Under the pieces are notes generated by a model. The model saw only the letters and a list, made by a program, of their open reading frames with translations. It was not told the origin of the DNA and did no database searches. Made by a program: the position numbers and the translations under genes. From an uncultured Paracoccaceae bacterium (GTDB lineage Bacteria; Pseudomonadota; Alphaproteobacteria; Rhodobacterales; Rhodobacteraceae), in NCBI GenBank assembly GCA_937146765.1, contig CAKZRP010000030.1, forward strand, positions 40,299 through 104,298: 64,000 nt of DNA, in the 5' to 3' direction. Below, one piece after another: positions 35,817 to 44,622 of this stretch; position 1 is the first letter of the stretch, and each line of letters opens with the position of its first letter.

Positions 35817-36845
35817 ATGACTTGGGCATCCTTCGGCTGGGGCGGATCTTCTTCGGGAAAATCCTATAGCTTCGGCGGCAAAACGACTTTTGGCGGAACA
35901 TATAGCAGCTGGAACAATCACGGTTGGACCTACGACGCCTGGTCCAACTGCGGCGGCAAGACAAAGTCCTGGTTCGACAAGGATCACGATAAGGATCATG
36001 GCAAGGCCGGCTGGGATCACCTCTGGGGCAAAGGCAAGGACCGTGATGAGGACCGGGACGACGACCGGGATCACAAGGACAAGGACTGCGATGGCGACGA
36101 CGATCGTGGTGGCGACCGCGGCGGCAAGGGCCACAAGTGGTGGGACCGGGACCATGACCGCGACGACCGGGATGGCCATGGCTGCGATCGCGATGATGAA
36201 GATGAGGACGATGGCGATGACACCGGGGGGGATACCGGTGGCGACACTGGGGGAGAGGATGGCAAGGTCACCATCAGCTTTGCCGTGGGCGACACCGATC
36301 AGCTGACTTTCGAAGTCAGCCAGACCCAGGAAGGTACCCTCTTCTTCAAGGTTGTGCCTACCAATTGGGACAGCGTGCCGACCGACATCGACGGCATCTT
36401 CATGAACCTCACCGATGACGAGACCGCGGAAGGCCTGAACATCCACCCGGATGCAAACGCGATCCCGCTGACCGACAAACAGATCGACCCGAATGCGGTG
36501 AACAGCCTGACGGACGGCACTACCCTGTCGGAATCCTTCGACATCGGACTGCAATTCGGCCAGGTGGAAGACAGCAGCGAAGGCTACGTGGACAATCTCT
36601 CCTTTACGCTCTGGTCCGACAACGGTCCGCTCACTCTCGAGGATATCGACCTGAGCCGTATCGCGCTGGTGACCGGCCTTGACAGCGACAACCCGCAGGT
36701 GATCGTCGGCGGCTACGATGATCCGGCCACAGCGGAAGATGAGACCGACACCGGCCTCGACGATATTCTGGCGTTGATGTCGCAGGACGTCGCCGAAGAA
36801 GCAGAAGCTCTCGACGCGGAAGATGAAGTGGAAGCTCTGGTCTGA
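35817..36845 (+). CDS. Asp/Gly-rich low-complexity protein of unknown function
   Basis: Not recognised. From ATG 35817 (AGGGGA nine bases upstream) it is 342 residues; the frame stays open to 35712. Residues 1-55 are rich in Gly, Ser, Trp and Phe (FGWGGSSSGKSYSFGG). About 55-145 is highly charged with Asp, Lys, Arg and His clusters (KDHDKDHGKAGWDHLWGK) and ends in GDTGG repeated three times. The last 190 residues look like an ordinary acidic beta-rich domain (FEVSQTQEGTLFFKVVP; YVDNLSFTLWSDNGPL). No signal peptide. It is strongly acidic and may bind cations; leaderless export is possible. A good terminator follows. Confidence 0.7.
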   Translation: MTWASFGWGGSSSGKSYSFGGKTTFGGTYSSWNNHGWTYDAWSNCGGKTKSWFDKDHDKDHGKAGWDHLWGKGKDRDEDRDDDRDHKDKDCDGDDDRGGDRGGKGHKWWDRDHDRDDRDGHGCDRDDEDEDDGDDTGGDTGGDTGGEDGKVTISFAVGDTDQLTFEVSQTQEGTLFFKVVPTNWDSVPTDIDGIFMNLTDDETAEGLNIHPDANAIPLTDKQIDPNAVNSLTDGTTLSESFDIGLQFGQVEDSSEGYVDNLSFTLWSDNGPLTLEDIDLSRIALVTGLDSDNPQVIVGGYDDPATAEDETDTGLDDILALMSQDVAEEAEALDAEDEVEALV

Positions 36846-36871
36846 GGCTTACCTCGGCAACAGACCACGGA

Positions 36872-36898
36872 AGGGGCGCTCAAAAGGCGCCCCTATTC
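36872..36898 (+). terminator. Rho-independent terminator after the Asp-rich protein gene
   Basis: AGGGGCGC (36872-36879) pairs perfectly with GCGCCCCT (36887-36894) around a 7-base loop, followed by ATTCTTTT. It lies between convergent genes and could also stop transcription from the methyltransferase side. Confidence 0.85.
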
Positions 36899-36925
36899 TT
36901 TTGGGCGCGCCGAGCGCGTTGACGC

Positions 36926-38071
36926 TCAGGGTAGCGGCGCGGTCTGGAACAGGCGCACCTTGAGGCCACCGTGGGCAATCGGCGCCCCGAGCGGCAGGAA
37001 CAGCAGGCCGGTGGCATTGGCCAATTGCGTGTCGCTGGTCACGATACCAACCCGCCAACCGGAAAACCGCGTCTTCAGCACCTCGCCCAGCGCGCCATAG
37101 ACGGCATAGAGCTGCTTCTTATTGCCGATCCGCGCGCCATAGGGCGGGTTCACCATTACAAGGCCCGCAGGCCCCTCAGGGCGTTGCAGATCGCTGACCG
37201 CCGCATGGGTCATCTGGCAGAGATCGGCGACCCCGGCGCGCTCGGCGTTTTTGTCGGCCATCTCCACCGCGCCAGTGTTGCGGTCCGAGCCATAGAACCG
37301 CAGATCAACCGTCTGCAGCGCAGGCATCGCCGCCTTTTGCGCCGCCCAGGCCGCTTCATCGTGATTGGAAAGAAGCTCAAAGGCGAACGTGCGGCTGCGC
37401 CCCGCAGCCAGCCCGCGCGCGATCTCGGCGGCCTCAATCACAAAGGTGCCGGAGCCGCACATCGGGTCCACCACCGGCTCGGTTCCGGTGTAACCTGAGG
37501 CGCGCAGTAGCAGCGCCGCCATGGTTTCGCGCATCGGGGCTTTGCCCACCGCGACCTTGTGACCGCGCTTGTGCAGCCCCTCACCCGAAGTATCGACGCT
37601 GAAAATACAGGTGTTGTCGTCGATCCGAACCTTGACCGTCACCTGCCCGGCGCCCTCCGCCTCGCCCTCTGCCGCTTGCGCGGCGATGGGGGCGCCCAGT
37701 TCCTCGGCTATGGCGGTTTCGATCCGCTGGGCGGCGGCACCGGCGTGGTAGATCTTGGACTTCTTGTTGGTGACCACCTCGACCTTGACCGGCACATCCT
37801 TGCGCAGGACATCGCCCCAAGGGAATTTCCGTGCCCGCTTGTCGAGCTGCGCGAGGTGGAAAGCCCGGAACGATCCGATCCGCGCCAGCACCCGCGTCGC
37901 TCCCCGCAAGTAGAGGTTGGCGCGGCGCACATCGGCCCAGGTGCCGTCAAAACTGACGCCCCCCGGCACCTGTCGCGCGGCAAAGCCCAGGGCCTTGGCC
38001 TCCAACAGCAGGGTGGGTTCCAGCCCAGGCGGGGCAATGAGAAAGATTTCAAATGGGGTCTCGGCGCTCAT
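36926..38071 (-). CDS. THUMP-domain class I RNA methyltransferase (RlmL/TrmN-like)
   Basis: 381 residues from ATG 38071 (MSAETPFEIFLIAPPGLE); the longer frame to 38197 has no family match. An N-terminal ferredoxin-like and THUMP RNA-binding part (about 1-160) precedes a Rossmann methyltransferase with DPMCGSGTFVIEAA as the SAM site and the N6/N2-type catalytic NPPYG. The family methylates guanines in 23S rRNA (RlmL, G2445) or in tRNA. The single-domain length fits the alphaproteobacterial form, without the RlmK half present in E. coli. It is divergent from the glycerol transporter operon. The exact target base is inferred. Confidence 0.86.
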   Translation of the reverse strand: MSAETPFEIFLIAPPGLEPTLLLEAKALGFAARQVPGGVSFDGTWADVRRANLYLRGATRVLARIGSFRAFHLAQLDKRARKFPWGDVLRKDVPVKVEVVTNKKSKIYHAGAAAQRIETAIAEELGAPIAAQAAEGEAEGAGQVTVKVRIDDNTCIFSVDTSGEGLHKRGHKVAVGKAPMRETMAALLLRASGYTGTEPVVDPMCGSGTFVIEAAEIARGLAAGRSRTFAFELLSNHDEAAWAAQKAAMPALQTVDLRFYGSDRNTGAVEMADKNAERAGVADLCQMTHAAVSDLQRPEGPAGLVMVNPPYGARIGNKKQLYAVYGALGEVLKTRFSGWRVGIVTSDTQLANATGLLFLPLGAPIAHGGLKVRLFQTAPLP

Positions 38072-38246
38072 GACGGCTCTCATAGCTGGAATCAGAGGCT
38101 GCCGATATCCCCAAATCACGGCGAAAGATAGGTCAGCGATGCGGACATAATTGCTGCGCTGCTGCAGCATCGGCGGATAACGCCACGTCAGCGGCAATCC
38201 GCGGACGTGAGAAAATTCAATAGCAAAATCAAATCACTAACAGATT

Positions 38247-38266
38247 ACTAAAAAATTAGTTTGACA
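38247..38266 (+). promoter_or_regulatory. Candidate operator and -35 element upstream of glpV
   Basis: An inverted repeat ACTAA-AAAA-TTAGT (38247-38260) abuts a consensus TTGACA at 38261-38266. No good -10 is seen 16-18 bases further on, so the promoter is uncertain. A repressor bound to the dyad would cover the -35. Confidence 0.42.
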
Positions 38267-38347
38267 ATTCACCGCCTGCCGTGAAACCTCAAGAGCAGTT
38301 GGATGAGCAACAATCATCCGACCTTACAGACTTTAGGGAGGAGAAAG

Positions 38348-40081
38348 ATGCGCAAGTATCTTTTGTCCGCAGTCGCAGCCGGTGCTGTGATCGCGGCAAC
38401 GAGCGCGCATGCCGATGAGGCAGCAGCTCAAAAATGGATTGACGAGGAGTTTCAGCCCTCGGTCCTGACCAAGGACGAACAGCTTGCAGAGATGCAGTGG
38501 TTCATCAAAGCCGCCGAGCCCTACAAGGGCATGGAGATCAACGTGCTCTCCGAAGGCATCCCGACGCACAGCTACGAATCCGAAGTGCTGACCAAGGCGT
38601 TTGAGGAAATCACCGGCATCAAAGTGAACCACCAGATCCTCGGCGAGGGTGAGGTGGTGCAGGCGGTGCAGACCCAGATGCAGACCAAGCGGAACCTCTA
38701 TGACGCTTACGTCAACGATTCCGACCTGATCGGCACCCATTCGCGCCTGCAGCTGGCCTACAACCTGACCGACATGATGGAAGGCGACTTCAAGGACGTG
38801 ACCAACCCCGGTCTCGACCTCGCCGACTTCATGGGCACCCAGTTCACCACCGGCCCGGATGGCAAGCTCTATCAGCTGCCCGACCAGCAGTTCGCGAACC
38901 TCTATTGGTTCCGCAAGGACTGGTTCGACCGCGAAGACCTGAAAGCCGCCTTCAAAGCCAAATACGGCTATGATCTCGGCGTGCCGGTCAACTGGTCCGC
39001 TTATGAGGACATCGCCGAGTTTTTCTCGGAAGATGTGAAAGAAATCGACGGCACCACCATCTACGGCCACATGGACTACGGCAAACGCGCGCCGGACCTT
39101 GGCTGGCGGATGACCGATGCTTGGCTCTCCATGGCCGGTGCAGGTTCCAAAGGCGAGCCGAACGGCGTGCCGATCGACGAATGGGGCATCCGCATGGAAG
39201 CGGGCTCCTGTAACCCGGCGGGCGCAAGCGTGACCCGCGGCGGCGAAGCCAACGGCCCGGCCTCGGTCTATGCGATCCGCAAGTGGGACGAATGGCTGCG
39301 CAAATACGCCCCTCCGGGTGCGGCCTCTTATGACTTCTACCAGTCCCTGCCCGCTCTGGCCCAAGGCAACGTGGCGCAGCAGATCTTCTGGTACACCGCC
39401 TTCACCGCCGACATGGTGAAGCCGAAGTCCGAAGGCAACAACACCGTTGACGACAACGGCACCCCGCTGTGGCGCATGGCCCCCTCGCCGCATGGCCCCT
39501 ACTGGGAAGAAGGCCAGAAGGTTGGCTATCAGGACGTGGGCTCCTGGACCTTCCTCAACTCCACCCCGCTCGACCGCGCCCAGGCCGCATGGCTTTACGC
39601 GCAGTTTGTGGTCTCCAAGACCGTGGACGTGAAGAAATCCCACGTGGGTCTGACCTTCATCCGCGACTCTTCGGTGAACCACGAGAGCTTCTCTGAGCGT
39701 GCCGAGAAACTCGGCGGTCTGGTCGAATTCTACCGCTCGCCCGACCGTACCGCATGGTCGCCCACCGGCATCAACGTGCCGGACTATCCGAAGCTGGCGC
39801 AAATCTGGTGGCAGCAGATCGGTGACGTGAACTCCGGCGCCTTCACGCCGCAGGAAGCGATGGACCGTCTGGCTTCTGAAATGGACATCACCATGGCTCG
39901 GATGCAGCGCGCAGACGAACAGGCGAATGTCTACGGTGGCTGCGGCCCGCGTCTGAACGAAGAGAAGGACGCGGAGTGGTGGTACGCCAATGGCGGCGCC
40001 AAGCCGAAGCTGGAGAACGAGAAACCGCAGGGCGAGACCGTCAACTACGACGAGCTGGTTGCCCGCTGGTCCTCTAACTAA
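38348..40081 (+). CDS. glpV: Glycerol ABC transporter substrate-binding protein GlpV-like
   Basis: 577 residues from ATG 38348, with GGGAGGAG just upstream; the first codons of the open frame from 38303 are excluded. The signal peptide ends at SAHA-DE (residue 22). The mature protein is a large family 1-type periplasmic binding protein (INVLSEGIPTHSYESEVL; YQLPDQQFANLYWFRKDWF). Size and the gene set downstream (two ATPases, two permeases and a DUF2160 protein) match the rhizobial glpSTPQV glycerol uptake system. Here the binding protein is first rather than last, and glpR and glpD are not next to it. Two hairpins separate it from the ATPase genes, as expected when more binding protein than membrane complex is needed. 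Confidence 0.85.
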   Translation: MRKYLLSAVAAGAVIAATSAHADEAAAQKWIDEEFQPSVLTKDEQLAEMQWFIKAAEPYKGMEINVLSEGIPTHSYESEVLTKAFEEITGIKVNHQILGEGEVVQAVQTQMQTKRNLYDAYVNDSDLIGTHSRLQLAYNLTDMMEGDFKDVTNPGLDLADFMGTQFTTGPDGKLYQLPDQQFANLYWFRKDWFDREDLKAAFKAKYGYDLGVPVNWSAYEDIAEFFSEDVKEIDGTTIYGHMDYGKRAPDLGWRMTDAWLSMAGAGSKGEPNGVPIDEWGIRMEAGSCNPAGASVTRGGEANGPASVYAIRKWDEWLRKYAPPGAASYDFYQSLPALAQGNVAQQIFWYTAFTADMVKPKSEGNNTVDDNGTPLWRMAPSPHGPYWEEGQKVGYQDVGSWTFLNSTPLDRAQAAWLYAQFVVSKTVDVKKSHVGLTFIRDSSVNHESFSERAEKLGGLVEFYRSPDRTAWSPTGINVPDYPKLAQIWWQQIGDVNSGAFTPQEAMDRLASEMDITMARMQRADEQANVYGGCGPRLNEEKDAEWWYANGGAKPKLENEKPQGETVNYDELVARWSSN

Positions 40082-40107
40082 CCTCCCCGGGGGTCCTCCC
40101 CTGACGT

Positions 40108-40133
40108 GCCGGGCCTGAGCAATCGGGCCCGGC
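40108..40133 (+). terminator. Intercistronic hairpin after glpV
   Basis: GCCGGGCC (40108-40115) and GGCCCGGC (40126-40133) form a perfect 8-base stem with a 10-base loop. No T-run follows, so it is more likely a transcript-end stabiliser or attenuator than a full terminator. Confidence 0.7.
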
Positions 40134-40141
40134 CCCACCTA

Positions 40142-40189
40142 CCCCGGCTGTTCTGCCTCTTTCTAGGAGGCCAGCCGGCCGGGGTTTTT
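40142..40189 (+). terminator. Attenuator-like terminator between glpV and glpS
   Basis: CCCCGGC (40142-40148) pairs with GCCGGGG (40178-40184), followed at once by TTTTT. The long loop holds a second small hairpin, GCCTC with GAGGC. Together with the preceding stem it should reduce transcription into glpS. Confidence 0.65.
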
Positions 40190-40264
40190 CCTCGAACCTT
40201 TGAGACATGATTGCTCCGCGCCCGCCCTTGGTGTGTGCGCAGGGCTAGAAAGTTCCACACCACC

Positions 40265-41341
40265 ATGGCACTCGAACTCAGATCCGTGACCAAGCGCGTC
40301 AGTGGCGATCTCCATATCAAGGAGACATCGCTGGTGCTCGAACCCGGTCACTTCAACGTCCTTCTGGGCGCCACCGGGTCGGGAAAGACCTCTCTGATCA
40401 AGATGATGGCCGGGCTTGACCCGATTGCCTCCGGCACGGTCCTGATGGACGGGCAGGATGTAACCCGCCTCAGCACGCAAAAGCGCAATATCAGCCTCGT
40501 GCATCAGTTCTTCATCAACTACCCGCATATGACCGTTTACGACAACATCGCCTCGCCGCTGAAGGTTGCAGGCATGGCCAAGTCGGAGCTGGATGACCGG
40601 GTACAGGAAGCCGCAAAGATCCTGCAGCTGACCCCGATGTTGCACCGCCGCCCGCATGAGCTCTCTGGTGGTCAACAGCAGCGCACCGCGCTGGCGCGGG
40701 CGATTGCCAAGGAAAGCCGCGCGGTCTTCCTCGACGAGCCTTTGGCGAACCTCGACTACAAACTGCGCGAGGAGCTACGCGACCAGTTGCCGAGCCTGTT
40801 TGCCGGTCGGGGCGCTGTGGTGGTCTATGCGACCTCGGAACCGGAAGAGGCGCTGCTCCTGGGCGGCAAGACAGCCCTGATGCGCGACGGGCGCGTCACC
40901 CAGTTTGGTCCTACGGCTGAGATTTACCGCAATCCTGAGAATGTCGAGGCCGCGCGCGTCTTCTCCGATCCGCCGATCAACACCGCGACCATCACCAAAC
41001 AGGGCAGCGAAGCGCGCCTCGGCAATGACGTGCGCTGGACGCTTCAAGGCGCGGCAGCAGGCCTTGCAGATGGCACCTATACTATCGCCATTCGCCCGCA
41101 TCACGTGGTCCCCGTGGCCCATGCCGCCGGTCTGGTGAAGCTGAATGGCCGGGTGCAGGTGACCGAGCTGTCTGGTTCCGAAAGCTCCGCCCATTTCGAC
41201 CTCGCCGCCTCTGGTCAAGCCACCTCCTGGGTGTCGCTCAGCCACGGCGTCCACCCCTATAAGGTGGGCGAATTGCATGATTTCTATATGGATCCTCGGG
41301 CGGCCTATGTTTTTGCCCCCGATGGCTCCCGCGTGGCGTGA
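40265..41341 (+). CDS. glpS: Glycerol ABC transporter ATP-binding protein GlpS-like
   Basis: 358 residues from ATG 40265 (MALELRSVTKRVSGDL), the family start; upstream codons to 40211 look untranslated. Walker A is LGATGSGKTS, the signature ELSGGQQQRTALARA is intact, and Walker B is VFLDEPLANLD. The C-terminal third is a TOBE/MalK-like regulatory domain. It should pair with the neighbouring GlpT ATPase under the GlpP/GlpQ channel. It ends 10 bases before glpT. The ribosome-binding site is weak, consistent with lower expression than glpV. Confidence 0.87.
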   Translation: MALELRSVTKRVSGDLHIKETSLVLEPGHFNVLLGATGSGKTSLIKMMAGLDPIASGTVLMDGQDVTRLSTQKRNISLVHQFFINYPHMTVYDNIASPLKVAGMAKSELDDRVQEAAKILQLTPMLHRRPHELSGGQQQRTALARAIAKESRAVFLDEPLANLDYKLREELRDQLPSLFAGRGAVVVYATSEPEEALLLGGKTALMRDGRVTQFGPTAEIYRNPENVEAARVFSDPPINTATITKQGSEARLGNDVRWTLQGAAAGLADGTYTIAIRPHHVVPVAHAAGLVKLNGRVQVTELSGSESSAHFDLAASGQATSWVSLSHGVHPYKVGELHDFYMDPRAAYVFAPDGSRVA

Positions 41342-41351
41342 GGCGAAGACC

Positions 41352-42425
41352 ATGGCCAAGATTACCCTATCCAAGCTGCGGCACAGCTACATGCCCAACC
41401 CGAAATCCGACAGCGACTACGCGCTGAAGGAGATCGACCTCGATTGGCAAGACGGCGGCGCCTATGCGCTGCTCGGCCCCTCGGGCTGCGGCAAGTCCAC
41501 CTTGCTCAACATCATCTCCGGGCTGCTGATCCCCTCCGAGGGGCAGATCCTGTTTGATGGCAAGGACGTCACCAAACTGCCCCCCGACCAGCGCAATATC
41601 GCGCAGGTCTTCCAGTTCCCGGTGATCTACGACACGATGACCGTCTACGACAACCTCGCCTTCCCATTGCGCAATCGCGGCCGCGACGAGGCCACGGTGG
41701 AGCGCCGCGTGATGGCGATCGCCGAGATGCTGGAAGTCACCGAGATGCTGGGCCAAAAGGCCGCCGGCCTCAGCCCCGACAACAAGCAGAAGATCTCCAT
41801 GGGGCGCGGTCTCGTGCGCGAGGATGTGAACGTGGTGATGTTCGATGAACCCCTCACCGTGATCGACCCGCATCTGAAGTGGAAGCTGCGCTCGAAACTG
41901 AAAGAGCTGCACCAGCGCGTGAAGGCGACGATGATCTACGTCACCCACGACCAGACCGAGGCGCTGACCTTTGCCGATCAGGTGGTGGTGATGCAGCTCG
42001 GTGAAGTGGTGCAGATCGGCACCCCGGTCGAGTTGTTTGAACGCCCTGCCCATACTTTTGTTGGCCATTTCATCGGCTCGCCGGGAATGAACATCCTACC
42101 CTGCACCTATGATGGCGCCGCCAAGATCGAAGGCCATCCCGTCGCGCTGGAAGGTCCCGTGCGCGGCACCCCCACCGGCAAGACCGAGATCGGCATTCGC
42201 CCGGAGTTCGTTTCGCTGACGACCGAGGGCCTGCCCGCCACGGTGACCAAAGTTTCTGACGTGGGCCGCCATACGGTCGTCGAATGCAACTGCCTCGGTC
42301 ACAAGGTGAACGCGGTGATCGACGAAGGCACCGCGCCCAGCAAGGGCGACCAGACCCACCTCGCCTTCCGCACAGACCAGACCCGTCTTTACGTGGACGG
42401 CTGGCTCGCCACTGACCCGGAGTAA
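41352..42425 (+). CDS. glpT: Glycerol ABC transporter ATP-binding protein GlpT-like, non-canonical signature
   Basis: 357 residues from ATG 41352 (MAKITLSKLRHSYMP). Walker A LGPSGCGKST and Walker B VMFDEPLTVIDPHLKWKL are intact. The ABC signature, normally LSGGQ, reads LSPDNKQKISMGRGL, so one of the two ATP sites of the GlpS-GlpT dimer is probably catalytically weak. A TOBE-like C-terminus is present. Such asymmetry is known in other heterodimeric ABC proteins. It is six bases upstream of glpP. Confidence 0.87.
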   Translation: MAKITLSKLRHSYMPNPKSDSDYALKEIDLDWQDGGAYALLGPSGCGKSTLLNIISGLLIPSEGQILFDGKDVTKLPPDQRNIAQVFQFPVIYDTMTVYDNLAFPLRNRGRDEATVERRVMAIAEMLEVTEMLGQKAAGLSPDNKQKISMGRGLVREDVNVVMFDEPLTVIDPHLKWKLRSKLKELHQRVKATMIYVTHDQTEALTFADQVVVMQLGEVVQIGTPVELFERPAHTFVGHFIGSPGMNILPCTYDGAAKIEGHPVALEGPVRGTPTGKTEIGIRPEFVSLTTEGLPATVTKVSDVGRHTVVECNCLGHKVNAVIDEGTAPSKGDQTHLAFRTDQTRLYVDGWLATDPE

Positions 42426-42431
42426 CCGCAG

Positions 42432-43295
42432 ATGAAAACCGAAAACCAAAAAGCCTGGTTCTTTGTGCTGCCGGTCCTGCTGCTGGTGGCCTTTAACGCC
42501 CTCATTCCGATGATGACGGTGGTCAACTACTCGGTGCAGGAGACCTTTGGCGACAACGTGTTCTTCTGGCAGGGTCTGGACTGGTTCCAGCAAATCCTGC
42601 GCTCGGACCGCTTTCACGCGGCCCTTGGGCGACAGTTCCTGTTCACCTTCCTGATCCTCATCATCGAGGTGCCCTTGGGCATCGCCATTGCCCTGTCGAT
42701 GCCGCGCAAAGGCTTCTGGGTGCCGGTCTGCCTTGTGCTGATGGCGCTGCCGATGCTGATCCCGTGGAACGTGGTTGGCGCGATGTGGAACATCTTTACC
42801 CTGCCCGATATTGGCCTGCTGGGCTATTTCCTGAACCACACCCTCGGCATCAACTACGACATGACGCAGGACCCGATTGCCGCTTGGGTGACCATCGTCA
42901 CCATGGACGTCTGGCACTGGACCTCGCTGGTGGTGCTCTTGTCCTACGCCGGGCTCGTCTCGATCCCCGACGCCTATTATCAGGCAGCCAAGATCGACGG
43001 CGCGTCCAACTGGTCGGTGTTCCGCTACATCCAGCTGCCGAAGATGAAGACCGTCCTTACCATCGCAATCCTTCTGCGGTTCATGGACAGTTTCAACATC
43101 TATACCGAGCCCTTCGTCCTCACCGGCGGTGGCCCCGGCAACTCCACCACGCTCCTGTCGATCGACCTCGTGAAGATCGCGCTTGGGCAGTTCGACCTCG
43201 GCCCCGCCGCCGCCATGTCGCTCATCTATTTTGCAATCACGCTCCTGGTCTCCTGGCTGTTCTACACGCTGATGACCAAGGACGATCAGAACTAA
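42432..43295 (+). CDS. glpP: Glycerol ABC transporter permease GlpP-like
   Basis: 287 residues with six membrane segments, first at residues 8-28 (AWFFVLPVLLLVAFNALIPMM). The EAA-type coupling loop is seen in PDAYYQAAKIDGASNWSVFRYIQLP, about 190-215. It is a MalF-type inner-membrane subunit. It lies between glpT and glpQ with gaps of 6 and 11 bases, so it is a clear operon member. Confidence 0.88.
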   Translation: MKTENQKAWFFVLPVLLLVAFNALIPMMTVVNYSVQETFGDNVFFWQGLDWFQQILRSDRFHAALGRQFLFTFLILIIEVPLGIAIALSMPRKGFWVPVCLVLMALPMLIPWNVVGAMWNIFTLPDIGLLGYFLNHTLGINYDMTQDPIAAWVTIVTMDVWHWTSLVVLLSYAGLVSIPDAYYQAAKIDGASNWSVFRYIQLPKMKTVLTIAILLRFMDSFNIYTEPFVLTGGGPGNSTTLLSIDLVKIALGQFDLGPAAAMSLIYFAITLLVSWLFYTLMTKDDQN

Positions 43296-43306
43296 GGGAG
43301 GGAGAC

Positions 43307-44104
43307 ATGCAGAAACGATCTATTGTCCCCATCGTCTATATCCTCTTCCTCATGCTGCCGATCTACTGGCTGGTGGCGATGAGCTTCAAGACGACCAATG
43401 AAATCCTCTCCGGCTTCTCGCTGTTTCCGCAGACCTTCACGCTGGAAAACTACCGGGTGATCTTCACCGATCCGAGCTGGTACTGGGGCTACATCAACTC
43501 GATCCTCTATGTATCGATCAACACCGTGATCTCCGTGGCGGTGGCGCTGCCTGCGGCCTATGCCTTCTCGCGCTACCGGTTTCTGGGCGACAAGCAGCTG
43601 TTCTTCTGGCTGCTGACCAACCGGATGGCCCCGGCTGCGGTCTTCGCCCTGCCCTTCTTCCAGCTCTATTCCGCTGTTGGACTGTTCGACACCCACCTTG
43701 CCGTGGCACTGGCGCACTGCCTGTTCAACATCCCGCTCGCGGTCTGGATCCTCGAAGGGTTCATGGGCGGCGTGCCCAAGGAACTGGACGAGACCGCCTA
43801 TGTAGACGGCTACTCTTTCCCGCGCTTCTTCGTCTCGATTTTCCTGCCCGCGATCAAGGCCGGCGTTGGGGTGGCGGCCTTCTTCTGCTTCATGTTCTCC
43901 TGGGTGGAGCTTCTCCTTGCCAAGACACTGACCGCAGTTGAGGCAAAACCCATCGCCGCCACCATGACCAAGACCGCCTCCTCTGCGGGCTATGAACTGG
44001 GCCTTTTGGCCGCCGCCGGCACGCTGACCATCATTCCGGGGGCTATCGTGATCTACTTCGTCCGCAATTACATCGCGAAGGGCTTCGCGATGGGGAGGGT
44101 TTGA
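43307..44104 (+). CDS. glpQ: Glycerol ABC transporter permease GlpQ-like
   Basis: 265 residues from ATG 43307, preceded by GGGAGGGAG; the frame is open far upstream inside glpP but that is shadow. It has six membrane segments and a MalG-type EAA loop, PKELDETAYVDGYSFPRFF. It forms the channel with GlpP. The next gene begins one base after its stop codon. Confidence 0.9.
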   Translation: MQKRSIVPIVYILFLMLPIYWLVAMSFKTTNEILSGFSLFPQTFTLENYRVIFTDPSWYWGYINSILYVSINTVISVAVALPAAYAFSRYRFLGDKQLFFWLLTNRMAPAAVFALPFFQLYSAVGLFDTHLAVALAHCLFNIPLAVWILEGFMGGVPKELDETAYVDGYSFPRFFVSIFLPAIKAGVGVAAFFCFMFSWVELLLAKTLTAVEAKPIAATMTKTASSAGYELGLLAAAGTLTIIPGAIVIYFVRNYIAKGFAMGRV

Positions 44105-44105
44105 T

Positions 44106-44384
44106 ATGCTGAGCTGGATGGCCTGGACATGGCCCACTGCCCTGATCTTTATCGGGATCTTCTCCGCCATCGGGGTGTTAATCCTGCTGGAAATCCGCAC
44201 CCCCGGCGGCGACGCGCGTAAAGGTGTCCTTGGCCTCACCACCACCCGAGGGGATCGGCTGTTCATCAGCCTTCTGGGCACCTCCTATATCTTCCTCGCC
44301 TGGCTCGGGCTGGTTGGCATGCCGCTCTGGACCCCGCTGGGACTGGCAATCGCCTGGGGTATCTTCTGCTTCTGGAAGGTCTGA
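44106..44384 (+). CDS. Small DUF2160-type membrane protein of the glycerol operon
   Basis: 92 residues with three hydrophobic segments (ALIFIGIFSAIGVLILLEI; LFISLLGTSYIFLAWLGLVG; LGLAIAWGIFCFW). This family is typically the last small gene in glpSTPQ-type operons, and its presence is a main reason for calling the whole set a glycerol system. It probably assists or regulates the permease; no biochemical role can be read. Confidence 0.86.
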   Translation: MLSWMAWTWPTALIFIGIFSAIGVLILLEIRTPGGDARKGVLGLTTTRGDRLFISLLGTSYIFLAWLGLVGMPLWTPLGLAIAWGIFCFWKV

Positions 44385-44399
44385 CCCCATACACTCTGA

Positions 44400-44429
44400 C
44401 TGAGGGGCTTGCCGCCCCTCAGTTTCGTT
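44400..44429 (+). terminator. Rho-independent terminator of the glycerol operon
   Basis: CTGAGGGGC (44400-44408) and GCCCCTCAG (44414-44422) make a perfect 9-base stem with a TTGCC loop, followed by TTTCGTT. Confidence 0.88.
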
Positions 44430-44516
44430 CCGACCCCGACGCTTCCCCCGCGCGACGCCCACACCCAAACACGCGGAATTTTACAACCCTGAGGCGCGCC
44501 CTGACGCATCTTCTAA

Positions 44517-44528
44517 AAAACTAGTTTT
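44517..44528 (+). promoter_or_regulatory. Palindromic candidate operator upstream of the blaI-type gene
   Basis: AAAACTAGTTTT is a perfect 12-base palindrome, 94 bases before the start codon of the BlaI-type repressor, in an A/T-rich pocket. BlaI-type repressors commonly bind dyads in their own promoter. It does not show the classical TACA/TGTA arms. Confidence 0.4.
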
Positions 44529-44622
44529 CGAAACCGTCAGAATCCCCTAACCTCGCCATTGATCATCAACAGATCACCGCGGCTTCTCCCCGGCTGCGGC
44601 CCGAACAGCAAAGCTTGGACAT

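Noticed and set aside
38333..40138. 601-residue minus-strand frame opposite glpV
   Set aside because: glpV has a signal peptide, strong RBS and family motifs; the antisense frame has no start signal or known domain.
42764..43306. N-terminal extension of glpQ inside glpP
   Set aside because: The extension is Arg/His-rich and lies out of frame within glpP; a strong RBS precedes ATG 43307.
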